Position numbers and translations under genes: made by a program
In this document: piece after piece, positions 22,883 through 34,816 of the stretch
How the letters are laid out: the number at the start of each line of letters is the position of its first letter
Position numbering within the stretch: position 1 is the stretch's first letter
The notes under the pieces: model-generated
What the model saw: the letters and a program-made list of their open reading frames with translations, nothing else
The model's database searches: none
What the model was told of the DNA's origin: nothing
Assembly (NCBI RefSeq): GCF_914767665.1
Contig: NC_059504.1
Span: 23,228,001 to 23,292,000, forward strand
Length of the DNA: 64,000 bases
Reading direction: 5' to 3'
Source of the DNA: Harmonia axyridis
Taxonomy: Eukaryota > Arthropoda > Insecta > Coleoptera > Coccinellidae

Positions 22883-23780
22883 GTATGTCAGACCTTGATG
22901 CAACATTTTATCAAGTGCCATTTCTATAAATATTGGTGTGTTCACTGATTAGATGTTTTTAAAGATAATTTTGGCGACTCAGCTCGGCATGGGTTTGTTT
23001 TCCCTCTTCTTCCTTAAGGTGGCGCTATACAAATAATTGACCAAATTTTCATTTGTTCTGGCAAAAGTCGTTGATCTTCAAAAATCGCCACTTTAATCTT
23101 AAGATTTTTCAAGAGAATAAGTGATCACACCAGTGTTTTAGACATATTATTCAACTCTTAGTGAATGAGAGAAATGAAATACATAGAGATATCCTGAGTA
23201 TATTGAAGTACATATTGTTGTGAAGCCAAATATTGTCTATATTTATTGTTTTAATTTTGGATAAAGGGAGATGAGGGTTTCTTATGGTGCTAATAAGATG
23301 CCTAGATGTATCTACTTATACCTGTGAAACTTTGGGATATTGAAAGATCACTAGAGTTTCAGATGGCGCATACATCGTTTATCTTTGACAATAGTATAGA
23401 GTATAGAATAATAATATTTTATATTCTATGCTAGTGAAAATTTTCTATACTTACTCTGAAATGATTAATTCGATGTGAACGGAATTGTAATGTGAAAGTT
23501 TGCAGTTCCTCAAAGCAATATTTCATTTTTAAAAGACACATAGCAGGAATTCGAACAATTCTCATGAGCGCCACCTTAAGGAATTCTGGGGAGTTCTAGC
23601 CGAAACAACAAGAGGATGATTAAAAAAAATTGAAACAAAATGTAATCTTTGAACACAAGGGGTTTCAAGGCATCTTAGCTGCTAACGATTCTGAGAGGCA
23701 ATTAAAAATCAGCTACCTAATTTTTTCTATTGAGTGAATCGATGTCCGAATACATCCAAAAATGCTAAAATTTGCTCCTG
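22883..23780. other. Non-coding stretch
   Basis: No gene recognised. The word AAGGTGGCGCTATACA (23019) and CGCCACCTTAAGGAAT (23570) are partly inverted copies about 550 bp apart, which could be decayed transposon ends. Confidence 0.3.
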
Positions 23781-23784
23781 TTAT

Positions 23785-23900
23785 GCCATTGCTAGGATTA
23801 TCAGAAGCATACGAGTACAGTTTTTGTGGGGAGCAGGAAGAAACTCCTGATCACATAATATCATAATTTGGAACTGGAAGGTGACTTGTAGATCGCGATG
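23785..23900 (+). pseudogene. LINE C-terminal zinc-knuckle tail, fragment
   Basis: One frame gives LLGLSEAYEYSFCGEQEETP followed by DHIIS. This resembles the C-terminal Cys/His motif after the RNase H or RT domain of R1/LOA-type LINE proteins, with a later Cys missing. It is very short and already stopped. Confidence 0.4.
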
Positions 23901-24059
23901 TGGTGTAGATGGTGCTCTAATGGGGGCTCAATAGACCCCATGCAATGTAATCAAGATATGGAAGAAAATTATAAAATTCGTGAAAACATTTCCGAAGAAA
24001 CCAAAAACTCATCGACAAAAGTATTAGGAAACTCCTATGTCAAAGAGTCTTCTTCTGCT

Positions 24060-24245
24060 TCTTCCTGTAATAGGACGGAGTCCTGTCAATTCTGTCATCC
24101 AGCCTCCTGCGATGTTGACGTCCAGCTATCGTATCAACGTTTTGGGGGCCTATCAACTGGTCGTCTAGTCCCTGGTTTCTGTGTTTTGGCCCACTTTGCA
24201 ATTCGATCTGGACCCATCTGATCTACGTGATCCCTCCAAAAGCGG
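24060..24245 (-). pseudogene. LINE ORF2 C-terminal tail, antisense
   Basis: The minus strand gives WRDHVDQMGPDRIAKWAKTQ and then KPGTRRPVDRPPKR. This is the ending found on many insect LINE polyproteins (W.DHV.RM..DR..K......GKRPVGRP.KRW). Only this tail remains. Confidence 0.55.
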
Positions 24246-24249
24246 CGCC

Positions 24250-26855
24250 TTTCTCTCTGTCAAAGAGTAATTACCAAAATTGTATGAAGGGGATGACAGA
24301 AAACTGTGGAATGCAGATATTAACACTTCACTGCTCGAATACTTTTCCATCTTTCTCAAATAATATCCCCGAGTTCTTTATGGTCCAAATATTCAATGGC
24401 GACAAAGACTTGAAGAATGGTAAATAAAATAATTTACATCGATAATTACCATAAGTTTATCAAATATTCCAAAGTTCTGGCTGGGGAAGATGTTCTAGGA
24501 ATATATTGATGAGGCACCATCAAATGAGACGTTTTTAATGTACAGAGTTGCATCAATATTCGCTGTTTTTGAAACTGAATATGCTAGTTACTCAAGTGAA
24601 AGTTAAAAAGGCAGTTCTTTTCACTAATGCACCAGAGACAAAAGAGATAAAAACCGCGTTTTCACTATTTCAAAAAAGAATAAATAAACATTTCAAACCT
24701 GATAAGAGAATACATGTATTTAAACCAACTGAATTATCCAAAAAAATTTTTGTGAGATCCTGAAAAATATGCATGTGACAGTCTGCGTCGACCATCAGCA
24801 ACTCTTCTGGCAGAAGCTAGAGCCAATATGACACGCTGAAACGTCATAATGGTTCGAAGAATACGTATGCTGCTGAAGGATACATATAGAGGACAATATA
24901 CCTTCATAAATTTAGGTTTCAAAATTGCTTGCAGCCATACCTCAAGAGTCTGGTTTTCCTTTACAGAAAGTTGATAACTATGGCAATAACATTGAATCCA
25001 TGTTTGCTGCAGGCAATATAACAATCACAAGATAGAATTTCATATTAACTCGAATAATCAATATTGATGGTGTTCATAATTTGTTAATAAAACTTATTGA
25101 ATACATAGATAAAACATTATTTCTGTTTAGATCATGACCAAGAGCCATGAAGTATTTAGGTAAAGCCCAAGAGTATCAAATCAGAATAATAAACTTGTAT
25201 GACATAAACTATTTTTTGATATCGAACGACCCCAAAGATTAATTAATCAAAAAGAAGAATGAAAGTTTAATAACCTCTGAACAATGGGGATTTATTCCAT
25301 CTGACCTGTCATGATCAATAAATCAAACAAAGAGACACATTGTAAATAAATAAAATACCAAATTCAATTCATGAAATTGAACCCAGTAGTGATATCCAAG
25401 TCATTATTCTTCAGATAAGGATAATGATAAATAAATGATATAATGTTATTAGGCAGGTAATGTACCATGAAATATAAATATTCATATTTCCACCATGTAC
25501 AACATACCGAGTTTTCATCATTACTACATAATAGAAGAGGCAAGCAGCCATTTCGACCACTATAATATAATAAAAATGATGGCGGATAGCATTAGCTTAT
25601 CTGAAGCTGGAAATCGTACCTTTTCAGGACGGAGTTATCGAAGGTATGAGCTTATAATCGAATTACTGTTGTGGCGGTTTAATCACTTTTTCCCGGACAA
25701 ACTCGAATGTAATTTGCTGGTTGTTGGTTTCAATTTACCGCCACGTGTATTCTTATTTGATGAATATGAAATAATGAGATTTGGGGTTGTCCGCAATTGA
25801 GGATTTCCATCTAATCTATAGAAAACGAGAATTCAGAAAAAATAGTAATTTATGGAATAAGTAAGTCCGGAAAATACTGTTTTTTTGGATGAGTACACGA
25901 CTGGAAGTCGGCGATTCCAAAAAACTGTTTTTTTAATTCTTATTTGTATTAAATATTGATTGAAATTTGAAAATAAGATAGGTATTAGCAGAAACATTTT
26001 AATTCTCATTAATATTAATTAATATTGAAATTTATATCAAAATTCGAGCGATAATATTGAAGGGATTCAATTAGTTTGAAATACCTACTTGGTATAGGTA
26101 TATTTAAATGTCTTTTGTTGAACAAAAAAGAATAAGGTGAAGTTTCCGTTGAACATTGATTGTTTTCATCCGATAATTTTTGAATGGTCTTTGAAATTTT
26201 AATTTTGTTTGTAAGTGTCTATATATCCTACAAATACGTTGATAGACTTCTAGCCACCGTGTCTTTTCAAATTTGTGATTTTTAAAGTCAAGGGAGTAGA
26301 AATGAGGTGGTACTGGGGGTAATTACCCCCCCCCCCCAGATTTTCAAAATATAAAATTTCAGAAATCTCGCAAAGACGAAGAACTAAAAATTTCTCCATA
26401 AAATGAACCAATAATAATCATTTTACCTTCTTTTAAAATCGACACGACAGTAAAAAATCGGACCCTTTTACGGTTTATGAGTTTATTATCGCTTTCAAGA
26501 TGAGTACTTTTATTGCACTACAAGCTCGTCTTTGTCCGATGTTTATTATTTTCCTTCATCTATCCGCTTTCTCGGCATCGCTCCTTATTTACCATCTGTG
26601 ATTTTTTGCATTTGTCATCGGTATACACTTACCCGTTGTTTTCGGTTTTTTGTATCATTCTAATCATAAAATTTTAATATGTAGTTATCAAAGAATTGAA
26701 CAGAGTAATTCGCATCGCAACATTGTCTGGGCTGTGTTGTACAATTTATTGTGTTTCATTCAAATTGCAATTCATTTGTGAAGACATCAGTTTCGAATTG
26801 GCTATATCTATATACCTAGATTCGAGGTACAAATGAAAATGACAGATTTCATTTC
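24250..26855. other. Non-coding stretch
   Basis: No known domain or repeat was recognised. Open frames at 24548-24763 (71 residues, lysine-rich) and 25495-25800 (101 residues) have no motif I can name and no supporting splice signals. A run of 14 C's lies near 26324-26337. Confidence 0.35.
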
Positions 26856-26859
26856 AAGA

Positions 26860-27530
26860 AAAAAAGTCCTATTACATGAGTCAGCAAACGCTTTGTTTTT
26901 GAGATACAGGTATTAAAGTTGAAGTTTTTCTCTCATAGCACCTTCCCTCAGAAGATATTTAACTTGAATTGGCATAGATATGCCAATTTAAAGTTTTCAT
27001 CATGTGATATCTTAATTTTGAATGCAAATCTACAGGGTGAATTTTTTCTGGAAGGGTGCCCGCTTCTCGCCTCCAGAATTATTTTATTGTGAAGCACTGG
27101 TAGTTCAAAAAAATTTTAAAAGAAACTCTGGTTCATCACTACACTTTTTGGTTTGATGTAGTTTTGTCGTATCTGCTATCGATTTCGAGAAAAAAAAGAG
27201 CTCTCTGAAGTAATTCTCAGGAGAATCCAAATAATTATAAAGATTCAGTTAGGTAGCTGTGATAAATTAATTAATTTTAAGTTATGGTACTTATTTACCA
27301 ACTCTGTAGCGAAGATTAATAAAGATAAATCTAACACTGTCGTATTCCTTATCTTCAATAATATGGAATGACTTAATGTCTCTAATTTTAAACTTATTCC
27401 ACTCCCAAGAAAATTTATCCATATTATTAAAAAAGATTCGATAAACTGGTTAAGCATCACAAAAAAATAGGACTACAAGAAACGCCCTGTATCTCGAAAC
27501 AAAGCGTTTGTCAAGCTTTATTTTCAAAAT
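26860..27530 (+). repeat. Direct repeat pair, copy 1 (decayed TIR element)
   Basis: It begins AAGTCCTATTACATGAGTCA and the block AACGCTTTGTTTTTGAGATA, and ends with the inverted version of the same block (CTGTATCTCGAAACAAAGCG at 27490). So the copy has inverted ends around a 550-bp interior. The interior matches copy 2 at 27820-28375 with many differences. No transposase seen. Confidence 0.6.
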
Positions 27531-27574
27531 TATCCAAGGAATCTCTCATTTTCCTTCGTAAATTCAATTCAGGA

Positions 27575-27725
27575 ACAACCAGTATAAGATAAGAACAATC
27601 GAATTGGTGATAAAAAAAAAATTATTTCGAGTAATTTGATTCAAACTTCGTTATCAAATTTCTTCTTCTCACATTATTGATTAAGTAAATATGACGTCAA
27701 AAAAATTTTTTTCGATTCAATAATT
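27575..27725 (+). repeat. Repeat shared with 12775-12895
   Basis: Contains AGAACAATCGAATTGGT and TCAAACTTCGTTATCAAA in the same order as the earlier copy. It lies between the two members of the direct repeat pair. Confidence 0.5.
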
Positions 27726-27819
27726 GTGCTGTAGCAGTATTTACTGCATTGAAAATTTTGTGACCGCATTTTCAAACTGACTATTGCTGATGTTCCTAAA
27801 TTAGTGGTATAAACAAAAA

Positions 27820-28375
27820 TGAGAGATTCTCCGGAACATTTTGAGAACAAAAAGTCCTATCAGCATGGACTCGAAAATACTTTGTTTTTGAGATACAGGT
27901 GGTAAAATTGATTTTTATTCAATGTTTCTCCCCATAGCATCGGCACTTAAAAAGATATGCAACTGAAATTTGGCATAATTATTCCAATTTAGGTTGAAAA
28001 TCTACAATGCTCACTTTTTTTTTGGTGAACCACAGGTAGTCTAAAGAAATGTAAAAAGTACATGGATCCACTACTAAATTTTCCAATTTTTTGTAGTTTT
28101 GTCGTACCTTCTGATTTCAAGAAAAAATTTAAAATAATTCCTTCGAAATACTAGGAAAAATTAAATTAACATAGAAATCCAGTTAGAAAGCTGTGACGAA
28201 TAAATTAATTATAAGGTAGTTTTGATGTTTATTTCCCGCATCTGTAGCAAAGCAATTTTTCATAAAGATTTCATGTATGTACTTGTATAATTATCACAAA
28301 AAATTAGGACTACAAGAAACACCCTGTATCTCGAAAACAAAGCGTTTGCGGGTCTATGTTTATAGGATTTTTTTC
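27820..28375 (+). repeat. Direct repeat pair, copy 2 (decayed TIR element)
   Basis: Second copy of 26860-27530, with ends TACTTTGTTTTTGAGATACA and, inverted, CTGTATCTCGAAAACAAAGC. The shared interior includes TTTTGTAGTTTTGTCGTA and AAGCTGTGACGAATAAATTA. A single 81-residue open frame starting at 28277 runs across the right end without known domain. Confidence 0.6.
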
Positions 28376-28489
28376 TCAAAATCTCTGATTTTTATTTGTA
28401 CCCCCAACTACACTCTGTATAACAATAAAAGTGTTGACTTCGGTTTTGAAATGAGAATTATTGGAAATCATAAAAACCTCTCTAATAAC

Positions 28490-28740
28490 ATCAGAATATG
28501 CAAACTTTCAAGAAAGCCGTGAAGTTGTTACTTTTAAAAAAAGGGTATTATAGTGTTAAGGAATTTTTAGATGATGAATTTCTCTATTAAAATAATAGAG
28601 GAATGTTGTTTATGATTGTTTATTTTGACTTATCCTATATTGTATTATGGAGGAATATTGTTTATTATTGTTTATTTTGACTTATCGTATATTGTATTAT
28701 ACAATTTTGAATTGGATCAATAAATTCATTCATTTATTTA
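28490..28740 (+). repeat. Probable LINE 3' end with a short tandem duplication
   Basis: The frame KKGYYSVKEFLDDEF resembles the last residues of several LINE proteins (..YY.V.EFL...F). A 52-bp unit starting GAGGAATGTTGTTTATGATT is duplicated at 28599 and 28651, and the stretch ends in a TTCATTCATTTATTTA tail. Confidence 0.35.
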
Positions 28741-30435
28741 ATAAGTTGTAAAAAAACTGTTAACGAACTTATTCGAAATGTTGTCGGTTAGTTCAATGCC
28801 GGAGTAATAAAATCAGCAACAAAAAAACAGTTGCACTTGCTTTGCGAGTTCCCAATTCGGCAATTGTATTCAACTCCTTTCCTTCACAAGTGCACAAAAA
28901 AAGAAATATCAGGGATTTAAATCAGAACTTAATGTTAATGAACATACCCACAAGGATTTCTCGGCGGATATACTGCAAACAAACAAATGCTGCAAAATAA
29001 TTTCCCCGCATTTTTTTGATATATGAATTATCGGCATAAACTGCAGTTTCAAAGTTTTATTATTGTGAAATAAAAAACCGGCAATCCCCTCGAACATCCA
29101 TTCAATCCATTGAAGAAACTGCCGATTCATAAATCAGGAAATTGGCCATCAACCTCCAAACTTCATATTAAATTTCGAATCTCCGTCCCGCCTAATTTAT
29201 GGAGGTTCGGCAATGAATTAAATTTTATGAATAATTCCACGAGTTGTTAATGTCAATTTTTAATTTCCCATGTTTGAGTTCATTATTTCGGAACTTTATT
29301 GTTAGGCCATAATGAATTGAATTCTAAATAATATTGGGAAAACGGTTCCGAAGCGAACAAACAGGAACCTGTTACCCTGTTAGGACCGAATGTATTAACA
29401 TAATTTTTCGATGATTTTCAGATCTTGGCGCCTTTCAACGTACACATCGACGACTCTGCCTTTGATTTACAGCTGTTCAAGTCGGTAATAGTGCAACGTC
29501 AGCAGGAAGAATAGAAACGTTCAAAAGGGTATTCATGATGGATTTGTTCATTTATTTTATAATATATGTATTGTATAGTTTAAGGTTGCTCCTCGAAGTA
29601 CCTACTATTAGTACTTATACAAGGTGTTTCCAAATTATAAGTGAACCTCGAAGGAGGTGTTAGTGTGACTCATTTGCTGTGGTTTGAGCCATAATTAGTG
29701 ATAACCATAAATCAACAGTTTACGAGATATTTGAGTTCTTGTGATTTTTAAGATTTCTCACCTTATTTTATTTTTCGTCAATTCTTTCTATGTTGATGAA
29801 ATTTGATTATAATTTTGGATTATATATTTTCGTAGCCATCAAAAGGTCCGGATCTCACACCGTTAGAATATACGAAGCAACGAGAAGATTGAGAGTAAAT
29901 TTTAGGCGGAAAGTAACAACTGAAGAAATAAGAAAGAGAGAACGTGCTTCTATAAGAAATGATGGAAGTCATTTCAAACATAATTTATGAATACATTTTC
30001 TACTGAAATTTTGAGTGTAAATGCAATAAAAAATATTTAATTCATTACTTTCCTTTCTTTGCTTCTTCCCCTTTCAAATTAAAATCTGCTTAAACAAAAC
30101 TAGTGCCCGCATTCTAACTAAAACTTTTCTAGGAAATGAAGAAGGAATTTTTTTAAATATAATAGTTTTGTGATACATAAATTGTGGAATTCAAAAGTTG
30201 CAGGCAAACTTATTTTAGAAATTTACTATTCTTTTGTTAATATACCAACTTTCAAATCATACTTAGTCCAAAATTCAAATCAAACTTGATCAACCAAGAA
30301 AAAGACAGAGATAAAATTTTCAGAAAAGATCAGGGTTCAATGTGATTCCAGTTATAACGACAGCTGCTACAGCTGGTGCACTCCATGCACTCCACGGTGT
30401 TGCAACCCCTATATGCTCAAATTCAAATCTGAATA
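28741..30435. other. Non-coding stretch with one possible CAGGGTG-type end
   Basis: At 29619 CAAGGTGTTTCCAAATTATA resembles a decayed CAGGGTG transposon end. The region 29160-29530 is less repetitive and may be single-copy DNA. No gene recognised. Confidence 0.3.
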
Positions 30436-30858
30436 AATATTTCTCTAATTCTGTGGTTATTCCGTTCATTCTTCCACATCTTGTAGAACAAAATCGTGCG
30501 AGAATAAATCAGAAACGCACAGTTTTCATGGTTATATTTTATTATTATATGTTGGTACTCCGAACTTTCCGCCACGGCTTTATCTGTTCAAATTTGAAAT
30601 TTGCCTCAAAGAAATCAGTTCTGCCAACCAACATTTTTCAATGCAAAAATCACTAAATGATATTTATCGAAATATTTCATTAATTTCAATGAAAATGCAA
30701 TGAATTAGAGAAAATAATGTATAATACTTGTACAGAAGGCTAATTCTACCACTCGTTCATTCAAAAACTCGCCATTTCGTGGCTCGTTTTTGAATTTTGA
30801 ACTCGTGGAGGAATATCAATGCCTTCTGCACTTGTATTATAAATAACTATTCTGACAG
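30436..30858 (-). repeat. Dispersed repeat J, copy 2
   Basis: Reverse complement of the repeat at 22445-22860, with matching hairpin region (CGCCATTTCGTGGC) and matching end TATTATAAATAACTATT. It contains the inner TTTCTCTAATTC words in the same places. Part of it is repeated a third time at 55656-55763. Confidence 0.7.
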
Positions 30859-31169
30859 AATTGTTACTGACAAATCAATTTCCAATTAACAAAAACTCAA
30901 AATAAAATAAGCGCTTCGAACGGAAGCCAGCTTAGAAATTGGGGGCAGTTTTTAGTTACTATAGTTTTTTGCCAGTGAGTGTAGATCTTGTACAGTTTCG
31001 GTAGGCTGAGAGGATCACATTGTTGCTCACAATGTGATTATGATCAAGATTTAGATGTGATGAACAATTGTTAAGAGTGGTACCATTGATAGCATGTCTC
31101 GAGTTGTTGGCGCCAAAATGGAGTACACCACTTGTTAAATTCAGAGTAATCATCCATATTGAGGACCAC

Positions 31170-31350
31170 AAAATACGGGGTGTTTCCTAATTGTTAAATA
31201 ATTATGGGGTGATTTTTGGCTTCATTTTAAGAAAAAAACTTCATATGAACATATATCCTTAACGTCTCACCTTTTGAGTACAGGGTGGTAAATTCTTCAA
31301 AATAAACATTTATTATTAACTTCCAACTTCAGTTTTTTGAGGCCGACTGA
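31170..31350. repeat. Decayed CAGGGTG-type transposon ends
   Basis: CGGGGTGTTTCCTAATTG at 31178 and TACAGGGTGGTAAATTC at 31280 look like ends of the CAGGGTG group. Complete elements cannot be drawn. Confidence 0.35.
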
Positions 31351-32808
31351 GTATCACCCGCTCTAACTCTAAATATCTGATTTTTTTTAGTTTAAAGAAA
31401 CTAAGGAAGACATAACAGTGAAAGTAAGAAATCAGTTCAATCTCCTTATTATGTAAAAGGTTAACAAGGCTGTCTCAACATCCTATAAAAATTCGTGTGT
31501 TGAAAAATCTTAGATACAGCACGAAACTTAGTGTGTCGGCACAGCTGTACAAATTTAGAATGATCTCCCTTAATGACGAAAAATGATACCCAAATGGAGA
31601 AATAAACACTGAAATCCCACGTTTCTCACAATTATTAAAGCATTAAATGAAGAAATGAGCAATATGAAAAGAGATTATATCAAAGGTAGATAAATTATAA
31701 CGGATAAATGATGATCACATTTGATTAGAGCGAAATTGTTGAAAACAGTCATTTAACGTTAATGGTTCATTCATTCGACTACTGTTCTTAACATTTTTTT
31801 GGAATGAGTCAGGTGCTGTTCAGTAATGAACTCAATTTTCGAGGATCTTGATAATATGATTTCTTTTTTCAACCATCGAGAAGAAACTTTAAAGTGGTAT
31901 CCTTTCCTTTCCATATTAACTGGAATAACTATTAAAAATTTACCGAAACTGGATTAATAATTCTATAATAATACAGTTTTGATCGAGGTTATCTGATGAC
32001 CAATATGGCTTATACTCATCTGTGCGGCCATTTAGTCACTATTGAGTAGATCAATAAAGCTTGCCATGGATATTTTGCTTCAATCAATTAACATTTTTTT
32101 ATTTATTCATTCAACATTTAATGTTCTATATCTATATCATATATAATATACAATGTTTTACAGGTTTATACCCAACTACAGAACAAGAAGCATAAAAACA
32201 ATATCTATATTACAGTTACTAGAGATAAAAATGATAACAGATATTACTCAAAATAAACTGAAATGATGAGATCTGAGTTGAAATGGAATAATTAAAATTT
32301 CTGAGTGAGGACTTACAGAGTTACAGCACCACACAAATCATAATTTCTAAATAAGTAGTGAAGGCGATAATATATACATTACATGTTCATATTACATTTG
32401 ATAGAGTATATGCTTAATTATATTAATATTTTTTTTAGCTAAAAACAAGTGATAGAGAACAAATCGACCGATGCAGTATGCGTTTCAGAAACCCAAAACG
32501 ACGCGACCACTGTGTTTACTAGCAGAATGTTCAAATAAATGGAGTTAACCTCACTTTCAGCAAACCAAATGACGCTTGACCATAGAATTGACAGTTGTGA
32601 AGTTGATTTTTTTGATTGGCCTTTGAAAACCGGCCGTTAGTCAGAGAGAATCTATATCCTTTACCAATACCACGAGATCATTTACCTGCAGAGGTCTTCC
32701 CTATCAGTTCACAATGTTATAAGCTTCCAGGATATTCTATTTTTTTAATATAATTGCATATCTTATCTGTGGGGATTGATTTGGAATAGCAGTGTTCTAC
32801 TACTATTC
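31351..32808. other. Non-coding stretch
   Basis: Low-complexity, AT-rich sequence; around 32095 a TTTTTTATTTATTCATTC run could be an antisense LINE tail. Nothing else recognised. Confidence 0.3.
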
Positions 32809-34031
32809 TAATTGTAGTTCAGAAAATGAAAGTTCAATTTCAGAAAAGGGAACATGTACTCCATCAGAATAGGAAAGTGTAATTCAGAAAAGAAAAATTG
32901 GATTTCAGAATATTTTAATTTCAGAAAAACGAAATTAAAATTCAGATTAGGAAGTTGCAATTCAGAAAATCAAAGTTGTAATTTAGAATAGTGAATTGAA
33001 ATTTAGAAACGGCAAATTGTATTTCAGAAAAGAAATTTTATTTTTCAGAAGTTATCAATTCAATTTCAGCTAATGTAATATGTAATTCAGAACAGTTCCG
33101 AATGTGAGGTACTAGCGCAATATGCAACACGGGTATTACATTGATATAGCTACCGAGACATTGTGGTTTTGAAGGAATCGAAAACGCAGATGAACTTGCG
33201 AGAAGAGCATCAAGATTAACATCTGTTTGTCTTAGGCCTTTCTGTGGGTATGGAAAATACCAATATAAGGACAAGGTCCAAGAATGGGAGTTGAATAATA
33301 GAATAACTATCTGGAGGAGCACTCCTGGTCTTATCAAGACAAAAAAATTTGTGGTGCTTTCACTGACCTATACTAGAAAACTCTTGAAGCTACCACGAGC
33401 TGAACTAAGGGTAATGGTGGGACTGCTGACAGGACACTTGCGGAGCAAATACCTTTTGTACCGCATGGGTAAGTCAGTAGATGAGATTTTCAGGCTATGT
33501 GGAAAGGAATTAGAAATAGCTGAACACAAGGTGTTCAAATGTCCGGAGTTGACTGGCCTAAGAACCACTCGTAGAGAGAAGTGAGTCCTGGATACTCACG
33601 AAGTAACAGACAAGGTTCCTAAAGATATCGACGGTTTCGTTAACAGTATCTACGAACTCCTTGGGTTTGTATGTATAGCTTGGTTTAAGAACAAAAGATC
33701 AATTCTGACCCCGATTCAGTAGATAATAATAAATGTGGCTACTCATTTTCATTAATTCTGAATACCTACATGTAACCAATTCTGAATTACAATTTCGTAT
33801 TTCTGCATTTAAAATTATCAAATATGAATTCCAATTCCTAATTTTTAAAATCAATATTTTGTTTTCTGAATTAAATATTGCTATTCTGATATACATATAG
33901 GTACATTACCGTTTCTAAATGTCATATTGCTATTCTGAAATACATATTACCGTTTCTGAATAACAACTTCATATACTGATTTACAATTTCCATCTTCTGA
34001 AATTCAATTTGCTTTTCTGAATTACAATTGG
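32809..34031. mobile_element. Foldback-like element with tandem-repeat arms around a LINE fragment
   Basis: The left arm (32809-33100) is made of about a dozen degenerate 20-30 bp units around AATTCAGAAAA. The right arm (33700-34031) is built of the complementary unit TTTTCTGAATT. The outermost sequences are inverted matches: ATTGTAGTTCAGAAAA on the left, and TTTTCTGAATTACAAT on the right. Between the arms lies an R1/LOA-type RNase H fragment. Long inverted arms of internal tandem repeats are typical of foldback transposons, and carrying foreign DNA between the arms is known for them. No target duplication was identified. Confidence 0.55.
33120..33690 (+). pseudogene. LINE RNase H domain and C-terminal tail fragment
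   Basis: A frame starting near 33150 reads CGFEGIENADELARRASRLT, the last catalytic part of a retroelement RNase H (usual GH.G..GNE.AD.LAR). It continues into a 97-residue frame (33291-33584) with LLTGHLRSKYLLYRMGKSVD, and then CGKELEIAEHKVFKCPELTG. This zinc-knuckle ending is typical of R1/LOA-like LINEs. RNase H removes the RNA strand during cDNA synthesis. The reverse transcriptase itself is missing and the piece is flanked by the repeat arms of a foldback-like element. Confidence 0.7.
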
Positions 34032-34816
34032 AAAAGGTCATGAATCATGGGTTCATGTGTTTTTCCACTTTTCTGTATAATAAAGACGTAATTTTTTTAA
34101 ATTTATTTACTTAATTCGGGTCACCCACATAGGGAATGCTGAATTTAGAGTGCATTAATCTACCGATATCAGTACTTAGGTACCGTCACTGATAAAAGGG
34201 TCTATTCCAAAGTTATTGAAAAGGTATGAGCATTGTAAAAATGATGACCAGAACAAAGTCATCAAAACCTCGTCGACCAGTGATACACATTCCTCTGTTA
34301 TTGAAAACAACCCAAATCCACCTTTAATTCACCAGATAGATAATTAGAACAAGTCGATTTCCACGAAACGACACCCTACTGAAGTTGTATAAAAGCGATA
34401 GAAGAAATCCTTCCAGAAATTAAAGTTCCACTTATGATATCGATACTCTTTATTGGTCACGAAGTTCCACTGATATGATGATTCCATTATGGCCTAATGA
34501 AAACCGTAAATCAAACGGCGACTCAGGTCAAGAAACAACCTCAAACCGAGGTTTTATAGTCAATGCTGATACCGTCCTTCTGAATAAATACATTTGAATT
34601 TAATAAAACCCCCTCACTCATATTTCAAGCGACAAACCGGTTTTTGGATTCGACCAATCTCCTCGGGGACACTTGATAGTCCGGCACGCGTCACAGTTGT
34701 AGACCTAATCTTGTTAGTCATGACAATACCTAAAAGCTTTTTTATTGCGGAATGCAGACGGGTCCAGATATTGGACCAGAAAGGTCTTCTGGAGACTAGA
34801 TTATGCGTCTTACGGT
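34032..34816. other. Non-coding stretch before the 425-bp array
   Basis: Mostly featureless. A 91-residue open frame at 34594-34869 runs into the array and has no known domain. GTATAAAAGCG at 34388 resembles a TATA box, but no transcript is evident. Confidence 0.3.

Noticed and set aside
23019..23585. Possible small transposon between AAGGTGGCGC and GCGCCACCTT
   Set aside because: The inverted match is only about 12 bp and no target duplication supports it.
25495..25800. 101-residue open frame
   Set aside because: No motif recognised; surrounding DNA gives no gene signals.
33699..33896. 65-residue frame rich in N, I and E
   Set aside because: It is only the translation of the right-arm tandem repeat of the foldback-like element.
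34388..34400. TATA-like GTATAAAAGCG
   Set aside because: AT-rich DNA gives many such words; no gene or LTR start follows in register.
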